This document shows, piece by piece, positions 33,876-41,837 of a DNA stretch of 64,000 nucleotides. The stretch lies in contig NZ_JACRTD010000002.1 in assembly GCF_014385085.1 (NCBI RefSeq), positions 327,531 to 391,530 on the forward strand. The letters run 5' to 3'. Origin of the DNA: Youxingia wuxianensis. Lineage in GTDB: Bacteria > Bacillota > Clostridia > Oscillospirales > Ruminococcaceae. The translations under genes were made by a program, and so were the position numbers. The notes under the pieces are model-generated. The model was not told where the DNA came from, searched no databases, and was given only the letters and a program-made list of their open reading frames with translations. The first letter of the stretch is position 1. Every line of letters begins with the position of its first letter.

Positions 33876-35291
33876 TTAATTTTTCATCAGTTTTATTAAA
33901 ACTTCCTGGGCAGCCGCGGCGTCCGCTCGGCCTTTGGTAGCTTTCATCACGCCTCCTACCAAGGATTTTACCGCTTTCTCTTTACCGGAAAGATAGTCAG
34001 ACACCGCCGCTGGATTTTCATCGATTATCTTCTGGCAAACCTCCTGCAGAGCGCTTTCCTCCAACCCGGCAAGGTCTTCCTCGGAAATCAATTCCTCTGC
34101 TTTTCCGCCTGTATCCAACATGGAGTCTAAAACGGTTTTGGCCAGGTTCATTCTTATTTTTCCACTGTCCAGAAGCATCAACAGCTCATGAAAGTTTTCT
34201 GGGGAAACTTTAATATCAAAGTTTTCCTTGTCGCTGTCCGAAGGCAGGCGAGAGAAAATCTGGCCTAGGATCAAGTTAACGGCAAACTTGGGATTGGCAA
34301 TACCGTCTACCGCCCGATCAAAAAATTGCGCCACTCTGCGGTATTTCGTAAGCAAGACCGCGTCTTTGGGAGAAAGGGCATACACTTCTATATACCGGGA
34401 AAGCTTTGCGTCGGGCAGTTCCGGTAAGAGACCCTCCAGGCGCGACACCTCCTGCTGGCTGGTGATGATTGTCACCAGATCCGGCTCCCGAAAATACCGG
34501 TAGTCATGGGCGTCCTCTTTGCTTCGCATACTTTCGGTTATCCCTTGGGATTCATCGAAGCGGCGAGTTTCCTGAATTATTTTTTCACCATTTTCCACCA
34601 GATCTACCTGCCGCTCAAACTCATACCTGATGGCCTTTTCCATAAAGGTAAAAGAGTTCATGTTTTTAATTTCTGTACGGGTACCCAAAGTTTCGCTTCC
34701 TTGGGGACGCACAGAAATATTCACATCACATCGCAAAGAACCTTCCTGCATTTTACAATCGGAGATTCCAATGTATTTCATGATCAGTTGAAGCTTTTCC
34801 ACATATTCCCGGACTTCGTCTACACTGCGTATATCCGGCTCGGTAACGATTTCAATCAGCGGGACTCCCGCCCGGTTATAATCCACATAAGTGTCTCCCC
34901 GCTCATGGACCAACTTACCTGCGTCTTCTTCAATGTGGATACGAGTAATGCGTATGGTTCTGCCGTTGGAAAGGGTGATATATCCCCCATAGCACAGAGG
35001 TTTGTCGTATTGAGAAACCTGATACGCTTTAGAAAGATCAGGATAGACATAATTTTTTCGGTCCATTTTTGAAATAGAGTTGATTTTGCAGTTGGTGGCG
35101 AGTCCCGCTAAAATGGCATAATCCACCGCGGTTTTGTTCAGTTTGGGCAAGGTGCCTGGCAGACCGATGCAAATAGGACAGCAGTGGGTATTGGGTTCAC
35201 TGCCGAACTGTGTGGTACAGCCGCAGAAAATTTTTGTTTTAGTGGAAAGCTCCACATGGGTTTCCAGACCGGCAACCATTTCATATTTCAT
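33876..35291 (-). CDS. gatB: Asp-tRNA(Asn)/Glu-tRNA(Gln) amidotransferase subunit B
   Basis: A 471-residue GatB, the kinase and tRNA-binding subunit. Seen: the start VAGLETHVELSTKTKIFCGC, the zinc cysteines in FCGCTTQFG and HCCPICIGLPG, EDAGKL, DYNRAGVPLIEIVTEPD, and the C-terminal YqeY-like tail domain. It activates the acidic side chain of mischarged tRNA with ATP so that ammonia from GatA can form the amide. Its start overlaps the gatA stop by four bases (ATGA). Confidence 0.96.
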   Translation of the reverse strand: MKYEMVAGLETHVELSTKTKIFCGCTTQFGSEPNTHCCPICIGLPGTLPKLNKTAVDYAILAGLATNCKINSISKMDRKNYVYPDLSKAYQVSQYDKPLCYGGYITLSNGRTIRITRIHIEEDAGKLVHERGDTYVDYNRAGVPLIEIVTEPDIRSVDEVREYVEKLQLIMKYIGISDCKMQEGSLRCDVNISVRPQGSETLGTRTEIKNMNSFTFMEKAIRYEFERQVDLVENGEKIIQETRRFDESQGITESMRSKEDAHDYRYFREPDLVTIITSQQEVSRLEGLLPELPDAKLSRYIEVYALSPKDAVLLTKYRRVAQFFDRAVDGIANPKFAVNLILGQIFSRLPSDSDKENFDIKVSPENFHELLMLLDSGKIRMNLAKTVLDSMLDTGGKAEELISEEDLAGLEESALQEVCQKIIDENPAAVSDYLSGKEKAVKSLVGGVMKATKGRADAAAAQEVLIKLMKN

Positions 35292-36742
35292 AACCGCACC
35301 CCCATCGGAACCTGTTTTAAAGTTTCTGTTTTGGTTTCCTGCTCAAAGCAGTAGGCGGCGTTTAAAATAGTTTCTTCGCAGAAGGTATCTCCAATTAACT
35401 GCATACCAATAGGCAACCCACTGCCGTCAAATCCGCAGGGAATGGAAATCGCAGGCAGGCCGGCGATATTTACCGGTACGGTGCAGATATCGGTTAGATA
35501 GGTTTCCACTTGATCCTGAGAAGAAAAGCCTTCCTTAAAAGCGGTCATAGGGACAGTTGGGGATAAAATAACGTCGCATTGTGCAAAAGCATTTTTAAAT
35601 GCCTGAATGATAGAACCCCGCAGGTTTTGTGCTTTTTTATAATAAGCATCGTAATACCCGGAACTAAGCACATAGTTCCCCAGCAAAATCCTGCGTTTCA
35701 CTTCCGCACCAAACCCTTCGCTTCTAGTTTTACAGATCATTTCATGAATCCCATTATAGTGTTGGGTTTTATATCCGTACCGGATGCCGTCATACCGTCC
35801 CAGATTGGAGGAGGCTTCCGCGCAGGCGAGGATATAATATACAGGCAGAGCGTATTTCAGCACAGGCAGATCGAAATAGACCATTTGGACGCCTAAACTT
35901 TCATATACTTTAAGCGCTTGCTGCAAAGCAAAGGATACCTCTTTTCGCACACCGTCAAAGTATTCCCGGGGAACCCCTATTTTTTTACCTTTCAGGCTCT
36001 GGCCCAGATTGCCGGATACAGGCGCTTTTTTTCCTTGAGAGGTGCTGTCCATAGGATCATATTGGGCGATAGCGTCATAGACCAGCGCTGCGTCTTCTAC
36101 ACAGGAGGCGATTGGCCCGATTTGATCCAAGCTGGATGCGTAGGCAATCAATCCGTAACGGGATACTGTACCATAGGTAGGTTTCATTCCTACGATGCCG
36201 CAGAAACTGGCCGGCTGGCGGATAGAACCGCCGGTATCCGAACCAAGCCCGTACACCGCTAGATTGCCGGCAACCGCAGCGGCGGCTCCTCCGGAACTGC
36301 CGCCGGCTACATGAGAGATATTGTGTGGATTTTTTGCTCCGCCAAAACAGGAAGTTTCACAGGAAGACCCCATTGCAAATTCATCCATATTGGTTTTTCC
36401 AAGAAGTACAGCATTTTGCTTTTGAAGGATCTGCCAAACGGTAGCGTCATAGATGGGGATATACCCCTTTAAAATATTGGAACAACAGGTGGTTTCAATA
36501 TCTTTCGTGGAAATATTGTCTTTGAGAGTCATGGGAATGCCCTCTAAAGGAAGAAGCTCCTCGCCTCTGGCAAGCTTTTCATCCACCTTTTTGGCGGCGG
36601 ACAGAGCAGTTTCGGGAGTTGCTTTTATATAAGCGTTAATATGGCTGTTTTCTCTTTGTACCGCGTCCAAATATGCCTGGGTCAGCTCTTTGCAGGAAAA
36701 CTCTTTAGATAAGAGCATGGAATGTAATTTTTTTATACTCAT
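35288..36742 (-). CDS. gatA: Asp-tRNA(Asn)/Glu-tRNA(Gln) amidotransferase subunit A
   Basis: A 484-residue amidase-signature protein that releases ammonia from glutamine. The catalytic Lys is in LKDNIS, the cis-Ser and Ser nucleophile in the VAGGSSGGAAAAVAG block with GSDTGGSIRQPA following. ATG 36742 is the start, giving MSIKKLHSMLLS; AAGAGG lies upstream. A longer in-frame extension would overlap gatC and lacks a site. Middle gene of gatC-gatA-gatB. Confidence 0.96.
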   Translation of the reverse strand: MSIKKLHSMLLSKEFSCKELTQAYLDAVQRENSHINAYIKATPETALSAAKKVDEKLARGEELLPLEGIPMTLKDNISTKDIETTCCSNILKGYIPIYDATVWQILQKQNAVLLGKTNMDEFAMGSSCETSCFGGAKNPHNISHVAGGSSGGAAAAVAGNLAVYGLGSDTGGSIRQPASFCGIVGMKPTYGTVSRYGLIAYASSLDQIGPIASCVEDAALVYDAIAQYDPMDSTSQGKKAPVSGNLGQSLKGKKIGVPREYFDGVRKEVSFALQQALKVYESLGVQMVYFDLPVLKYALPVYYILACAEASSNLGRYDGIRYGYKTQHYNGIHEMICKTRSEGFGAEVKRRILLGNYVLSSGYYDAYYKKAQNLRGSIIQAFKNAFAQCDVILSPTVPMTAFKEGFSSQDQVETYLTDICTVPVNIAGLPAISIPCGFDGSGLPIGMQLIGDTFCEETILNAAYCFEQETKTETLKQVPMGVRL

Positions 36743-36749
36743 TTTGAAA

Positions 36750-37028
36750 CTAACCTCTTTTTTTGACGGGGAAATAGCCATTTTCTCCGCCGTCCACATT
36801 TTTTAAGATCAGCTCCCTCTCATAAGAGGGAACCACCGCATCTTCACGGAATACATTTGAAAGATGATTGATATTGTCAAACTCCTGCGTATCGCTGCCG
36901 GCAGTATTGATGGTATCGGCGAAAGCGATGATATTAGCCATATCTTCCGTAAGCTGATCCAGTTCTTCCTGTGGTACATATAGCTTGGAAAGCAGTGCGA
37001 TCTCCATAATTTCATCCCGTGTAACCAT
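36750..37028 (-). CDS. gatC: Asp-tRNA(Asn)/Glu-tRNA(Gln) amidotransferase subunit C
   Basis: A 92-residue GatC that wraps around GatA and stabilises the GatAB interface. It has the family layout: two N-terminal helices (MEIALLSKLYVPQEELDQLT, DMANIIAFADTINTAG) and an extended tail (NHLSNVFREDAVVPS). GGAGG lies just before the ATG. Twenty bases downstream of aspS, seven upstream of gatA. Confidence 0.94.
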   Translation of the reverse strand: MVTRDEIMEIALLSKLYVPQEELDQLTEDMANIIAFADTINTAGSDTQEFDNINHLSNVFREDAVVPSYERELILKNVDGGENGYFPVKKRG

Positions 37029-37047
37029 GAAAATTCCCTCCTTTTTA

Positions 37048-38796
37048 TTATCGTAGCTTTATATGGTCCTCACGCAGCTGTTGTTCGCTCACTGGGCAGG
37101 GAGCGTTCATCATAACATCCTGTGCATTGCTGTTCATAGGGAACGCAATAACCTCCCGGATGTTTTCCTCATCCGTTAAGAGCATTACCATGCGGTCAAT
37201 CCCAGGAGCCATTCCCGCATGAGGCGGTGCGCCGAATTGAAATGCCTGATACAAAGCTCCAAATTTGTTTTTTAATTCCTCCTGTGTATAACCCGCAATT
37301 TCGAACGCTTTTATCATAGTTTCGAGGTCGTGGTTTCTTACCGCGCCGGAGGAAAGCTCCACACCGTTACAGACAATATCGTACTGATAAGCCAGCACCT
37401 CCAACGGGTCCTTACCGCTGAGAGCTTCCAGGCCGCCTTGGGGCATGGAAAAAGGGTTGTGGGTAAAAATAAGCTCTCCGCTGTTCTCTTCAATTTCATA
37501 CATAGGGAAATCCACAATAAAACACATGCGATAAGCGTCCTTTTCCAAAAGATCCAAGCGGCGGGCCAGTTCCGTACGGATATGGCCGGCAAACTTTGCC
37601 GCCTGTGTTTTATTGTCGGCGATAAAATACAGCACACAGCCGGGTTTTAGTCCTGCGCGGCGGGCCAGCTCAATACGATCTTCCGGAGTAAGAAATTTAT
37701 CAATAGGGCCGTTGTATTTCATCTGTTCATCTACTTTAATGTATCCCAGGCCTTTCATACCTATAGCGGTGGCATAATCAAACATGCTTTCAAAAAAGCT
37801 TTTAGGCTGGCAGGCACAGTCGGGAACATTAATCGCCCGGACGGTCTTTTTGCGAAAAGGGGCAAAATCGCTTTCCACGAACATATCGCTGATATCAATG
37901 ATCGTCAGCGGATTGCGAAGATCCGGCTTGTCTGTACCGTATTTTTCCATGGCTTCTTCATAGGTAATCCGAGGAAAAGGGGCTTCGGATACGGTTCGGT
38001 CGGAAAACTTTTTGAAAGTTTCTGATAGCACCTGTTCCGCTACCTGGAAAACATCCTCCTGGGTAGCGAAGGCCATTTCAAAATCCAGCTGATAAAATTC
38101 TCCAGGGGAACGGTCCGCCCTGGCGTCTTCATCACGAAAACAAGGCGCAATCTGAAAGTACCTGTCAAATCCGCCCACCATAAGCAGCTGCTTAAACTGC
38201 TGGGGCGCCTGGGGCAGCGCGTAAAATTTTCCCTGGTGTTTTCTGCTGGGAATCAGGTAGTCTCTTGCTCCCTCGGGGGAGGACGCGGTCAAGATAGGGG
38301 TTTGAATTTCTAAAAAGCCAAGATCAGCCATCTTGTTGCGTAAAAAGCGGATAATCTGAGAGCGCTTCACAATATTATCGTGTACTTTTTTGTTTCTTAA
38401 ATCCAGGTAACGATATTTCAGCCGGACCTCTTCCTTGGTTTGGGGGGAGGAAGAAACCTCAAAAGGCAAAGGGGAGGTTACCTTTCCTAGTACAGCAATT
38501 TCCTCCACCCGAATTTCAATAGTACCGGTGGAGATTTTAGGATTAATTGTTTCCTCATCCCGGAGAACTACCTTGCCATAAGCAGAAATAACGCACTCTT
38601 TAGAAATACCGTCCAGCATAGTGTCATCTTTGAGCACTAACTGAACGGTACCATATTGATCTCTTATATCGATAAACAGCACGCCGCCATGATCACGGAT
38701 GGTATCCACCCAGCCTGCTACACGTGCCATTTTCCCAATTTCTTTTTCACTTAGTTCACCACAAGTATGGGAACGATACTTATTTACTGATAACAT
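37048..38796 (-). CDS. aspS: Aspartyl-tRNA synthetase
   Basis: A 582-residue bacterial-type class II synthetase. Seen: the N-terminal OB-fold anticodon domain (VAGWVDTIRDHGGVLFIDIR), motif 2 FRDEDARADRSPGEFYQLD, the large bacterial GAD insertion, and motif 3 GIDRMVML. ATG 38796 starts MLSVNKYRSHTCGEL with GAAGGG upstream; an ATG-independent longer frame adds 21 residues with no site. Linkage to gatCAB suggests a non-discriminating enzyme that also charges tRNA(Asn) for amidation; the sequence features that decide this were not tested here. Confidence 0.95.
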   Translation of the reverse strand: MLSVNKYRSHTCGELSEKEIGKMARVAGWVDTIRDHGGVLFIDIRDQYGTVQLVLKDDTMLDGISKECVISAYGKVVLRDEETINPKISTGTIEIRVEEIAVLGKVTSPLPFEVSSSPQTKEEVRLKYRYLDLRNKKVHDNIVKRSQIIRFLRNKMADLGFLEIQTPILTASSPEGARDYLIPSRKHQGKFYALPQAPQQFKQLLMVGGFDRYFQIAPCFRDEDARADRSPGEFYQLDFEMAFATQEDVFQVAEQVLSETFKKFSDRTVSEAPFPRITYEEAMEKYGTDKPDLRNPLTIIDISDMFVESDFAPFRKKTVRAINVPDCACQPKSFFESMFDYATAIGMKGLGYIKVDEQMKYNGPIDKFLTPEDRIELARRAGLKPGCVLYFIADNKTQAAKFAGHIRTELARRLDLLEKDAYRMCFIVDFPMYEIEENSGELIFTHNPFSMPQGGLEALSGKDPLEVLAYQYDIVCNGVELSSGAVRNHDLETMIKAFEIAGYTQEELKNKFGALYQAFQFGAPPHAGMAPGIDRMVMLLTDEENIREVIAFPMNSNAQDVMMNAPCPVSEQQLREDHIKLR

Positions 38797-38985
38797 AAAA
38801 ACACAACCCTTCACACGTATTATAGAAAGTAGACGGCAGACATAAAGCCGCACAGTCAACTATCAAATATTCACACGTCTTTGGGCAAATATCTGAGATC
38901 AGTAATTAGTATTTTATTTGTACAAAATTATATCATGGTTTTTGTAACAATTCAATAAGAAGTTGTCTGTTATTTTCCATAAAAT

Positions 38986-39026
38986 ACAAAAAGAGATTAG
39001 ACCTTTTTTTGTCTAATCTCTTTTGT
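38986..39026 (-). terminator. Terminator of the T-box-controlled symporter gene
   Basis: Arms of 16 bases (ACAAAAGAGATTAGAC on the minus strand) around a run of A, T-rich afterwards. It separates the symporter from aspS. Confidence 0.78.
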
Positions 39027-39029
39027 TTT

Positions 39030-40556
39030 TTATTCAGAAACTTCGTCCAGCGCAAACTTGTGAGATACCGGAATTTTTTCATCATAACAGGAGAATGTTT
39101 CCTGGATATGATTTTTGGACAGCTTTGGCGTGATCAGGCTAACCAGCGGTACAATCAACAAAGATACGATCATAGACAGCGCGCCTGCAGAAGTGGGTGC
39201 AGTAAATGGGGAAAGAAGATTGACCACATTGATGCCAATACCAGTAATAAAGCTGGCCCAAACACCCAATTTGGTAGTGCCCTTCCAAAACAGCCCGTAG
39301 ATAAACGGTCCTAAAAAAGATCCTGCCAAAGCGCCCCAGGAGAGGGACATCAGGGAAGTAATCAGATTATTGGGATTGAGAGCGATGAGCACAGAAAGCA
39401 CTATAAAAAATCCACACAGCACTTTGATCATTGCTACCTGGGTTTTGGCTTTCATATCCTTTATCCAAATACCCTTGATAAAGTCCAGGGTAAAGGTAGA
39501 GCTAGACGCGATGACCAAAGAGGATAGAGTAGACATAGAAGCGGAAAGCACCAAGATCATAACTACGCCGATCAAAATATCCGGCAGGCAATCCCCCAGC
39601 ATCTGTGGAACAATGGAATCAAATATCACCTTTCCATCTTGGCCGGGCGTATAATACAGCCGCCCAAACGCCCCCATAAAATAGGACCCTCCGGCAATCA
39701 CCAAAGCGAATAGGGTAGAAATGATCGTTCCCGTATAAATAGCTTTTTCATTTTTGATTGTATAGAATTTATGTACCATTTGAGGAAGTCCCCAGGTACC
39801 AAGGCTGGTGAGAATGACAACTCCCAGAAGCCCCATAGGATCAGGACCAAAAAAGGAAGTGAGCGCCCCGTTCATCTCCGGGACAGCCTCCACCGGCACT
39901 TGGGAAAGCTGCTCCAAAGCCCTGGAAAAACCGCCTTGACCGTTTAATACAGTGAGCACTACCATCACAATGCCGCCCAGCATAATAAATCCCTGGAATA
40001 AGTCGTTTAAAGCGGCGGCCATATAACCGCCCACCACAACATAGATGCCCGTAAGGAGCGCAATTCCGATAACACAGTATACAAAATCGATTCCGAAGGC
40101 CATAGAAAATAACCCGGACAATCCTTTATATACGGAAGCGGAATATGGCACTAAAAAGATAAAGATAATGACAGAAGAAACTGTTTTCAGCCAAGAACAA
40201 TCATAGCGTTTGGCGAAGAAATCCGGCATAGTAGCGGATTCGAAATGCTTTGTCATAATCCGGGTGCGCCGTCCCATAACCACCCAGGCTAATAAGCTTC
40301 CAATTAATGCGTTGCCAATGCCGATCCAGGTGGCCGCCACTCCGAAGTTCCAGCCAAACTGACCTGCGTAGCCTACAAACACGACAGAAGAAAAATAGGA
40401 AGTCCCATAAGCGAACGCAGTCACCCAGGGCCCTACATTTCTGCCGCCCAATACAAAGTCCCCCACATTAGAAGCATTTTTACGGCAATATAGGCCGATG
40501 GCTACCGTCACCGCAAAAAAGATCACAATCATCAAAATTTTCTCAAACACAATCAT
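39030..40556 (-). CDS. Sodium:solute symporter (SSS family)
   Basis: An integral membrane protein of 508 residues with about 13 helices. Family hallmarks: DFVLGGRNVGPWVTAFAYG in helix 1-2, TSYFSSVVFVGYAGQFGWNFG, GGYMAAALNDLFQGFIMLGG and SASMSTLSSLVIASSSTFTLD, the last holding sodium-site serines. It imports a solute with sodium. The family contains PutP and PanF; here the T-box leader upstream indicates an amino acid, most likely tyrosine. The start is ATG 40556 or a TTG one codon earlier, behind AAGGGG. Confidence 0.9.
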   Translation of the reverse strand: MIVFEKILMIVIFFAVTVAIGLYCRKNASNVGDFVLGGRNVGPWVTAFAYGTSYFSSVVFVGYAGQFGWNFGVAATWIGIGNALIGSLLAWVVMGRRTRIMTKHFESATMPDFFAKRYDCSWLKTVSSVIIFIFLVPYSASVYKGLSGLFSMAFGIDFVYCVIGIALLTGIYVVVGGYMAAALNDLFQGFIMLGGIVMVVLTVLNGQGGFSRALEQLSQVPVEAVPEMNGALTSFFGPDPMGLLGVVILTSLGTWGLPQMVHKFYTIKNEKAIYTGTIISTLFALVIAGGSYFMGAFGRLYYTPGQDGKVIFDSIVPQMLGDCLPDILIGVVMILVLSASMSTLSSLVIASSSTFTLDFIKGIWIKDMKAKTQVAMIKVLCGFFIVLSVLIALNPNNLITSLMSLSWGALAGSFLGPFIYGLFWKGTTKLGVWASFITGIGINVVNLLSPFTAPTSAGALSMIVSLLIVPLVSLITPKLSKNHIQETFSCYDEKIPVSHKFALDEVSE

Positions 40557-40694
40557 CAAACCCCTTACTATTATTGTTGCTCATGGAAAGGTTTCTGCAA
40601 TCACTCCGCCTATTTATAAAACTTGGAGAGGAAGGAAACCAGCGCGCTATCCCTGGTAAAGGTGCAGAAGCACCTTTCTTCTGGCTCCATGGAT

Positions 40695-40985
40695 ATAAAA
40701 AACGTCCTCTGAATTTCTTCAGAGGACGGACGATATTCCGTGTTACCACCTCAATTTATCCAATGCCTTACGGCAGAGGACCTCGTCGAGTACATGTGAA
40801 AAACACAGATACTCCAGCGATATAACGGTCGCGCCCGATGCAGCCTACTGGGAACGCGCAGTTCTGTTGGGTACACAGCTCTCAAAATGTATTCGGGCTT
40901 CTCCAGCTCTGCGCCTCTCATCATCCGGCAGCTTTCTGTAGAGGGGTTGTAAGCCTTACTTGTTTTTGGTCAACGCTTTTAGCCA
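40695..40985 (-). promoter_or_regulatory. T-box riboswitch (specifier read as UAC, Tyr)
   Basis: Minus-strand leader of the symporter. The conserved T-box element GAGGTGGTAACACGG lies at 40752-40738, and a terminator (CGTCCTCTGAA, loop, complement, T6) at 40728-40697 follows. Stem I elements are visible upstream: a CAGAAAGCTGCCGG/GAGAGGC part and GAAGCCCGAATACATTTTGAG, where TAC at 40891-40889 occupies the specifier position. The bulge base in TGGT is T, which would pair with a discriminator A, as in tRNA(Tyr). Uncharged tRNA(Tyr) binding would favour antitermination. The T-box call is firm; the specifier is by alignment in my head. Confidence 0.87.
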
Positions 40986-40993
40986 TTGGTGAT

Positions 40994-41022
40994 ATTTTAA
41001 CAGGTAAAATCGCTAAAGTCAA
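40994..41022 (-). promoter_or_regulatory. Promoter of the T-box leader
   Basis: On the minus strand TTGACT, a 17-base spacer and TAAAAT, placing the transcript start near 40987 at the beginning of the T-box structure. Confidence 0.65.
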
Positions 41023-41036
41023 GGGGGTTTTGAAAT

Positions 41037-41663
41037 TTATTTTGCGTAAGCGTTATAATATCGCTCCACTACGTCCCAGTTGACGATTTGCATCCAGCTT
41101 TCAAGATAGTCGGCCCGTTTGTTTTTATATTTTAAGTAATAGGCGTGCTCCCATACGTCCACCCCCAGAATAGGATACAGGTTCATGGGCAATGTGGTAT
41201 CCTGGTTGGCGGTGGGCAGGACTTTCAGCCGCCCCTGGGGATCACATACCAGCCAAGCGTAGCCGGAACCAAATTGTCCGAGAGCGGTCTGTATGAAAAT
41301 ATCCTGAAATGCTTCCAAGGAGCCGAAGGTCCGCTCCAAGGCGCTGCGGGTTCGGGGACAGGGGGAAGAAGAGCCGCCAGGACGCATCATGGTAAAGTAC
41401 AGCTGATGATTTAACACGCCCCCCGCATTGTTGCGTACCTTGGATAATTCCTTAGGCGGCAGGTTTAAAGGATAAACCAACAGCTGCTGCAATGTAAGGC
41501 CCTGGTATTGTACATAGCCTTCCAAAGCAGCGTTAAGATTTTCCACATAAGCGCGCAGGTGACGGTCGTGATGAAGCATCATTGTTTGGCTATCAATCCA
41601 AGGTTCCAGCGCGTCGTAATTATAAGGCAGAGGTTCCAGCTGAAATTTATAATGCTCATACAT
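41037..41663 (-). CDS. Fe/Mn superoxide dismutase
   Basis: A 208-residue superoxide dismutase. The metal ligands are recognisable: the first His in MLHHDRHLRAYVENLN, the second in NNAGGVLNHQLYF, then Asp and His in the signature DVWEHAYYLKYKNKRADYL. The GQFGSGYAWLVCDPQGRLKV block is typical. It converts superoxide to peroxide and oxygen in the cytoplasm, a first step that rubrerythrin (33265) could complete. Iron or manganese use cannot be told apart by eye. Single gene ending close to the T-box promoter. Confidence 0.93.
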   Translation of the reverse strand: MYEHYKFQLEPLPYNYDALEPWIDSQTMMLHHDRHLRAYVENLNAALEGYVQYQGLTLQQLLVYPLNLPPKELSKVRNNAGGVLNHQLYFTMMRPGGSSSPCPRTRSALERTFGSLEAFQDIFIQTALGQFGSGYAWLVCDPQGRLKVLPTANQDTTLPMNLYPILGVDVWEHAYYLKYKNKRADYLESWMQIVNWDVVERYYNAYAK

Positions 41664-41837
41664 ATTCTAAACGCATCCTTTCTGTTTTTACTAAATTGTA
41701 TTCCGCAACGGCTTGTACTCTGAACCGGAAAAAAGTAAAACAAAAGGAAGGCTGCGGGACAAACAAACATAACTGTCCCATTTTAGGAATAGAATGTATA
41801 GGATGAAAAATTTTACGGATATGAAGGAGTGAAACCT

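Noticed and set aside
40574..41083. Plus-strand frames of 80-83 codons in the gap between the symporter and SOD genes.
   Set aside because: The region is the minus-strand T-box leader; these frames have no ribosome sites.
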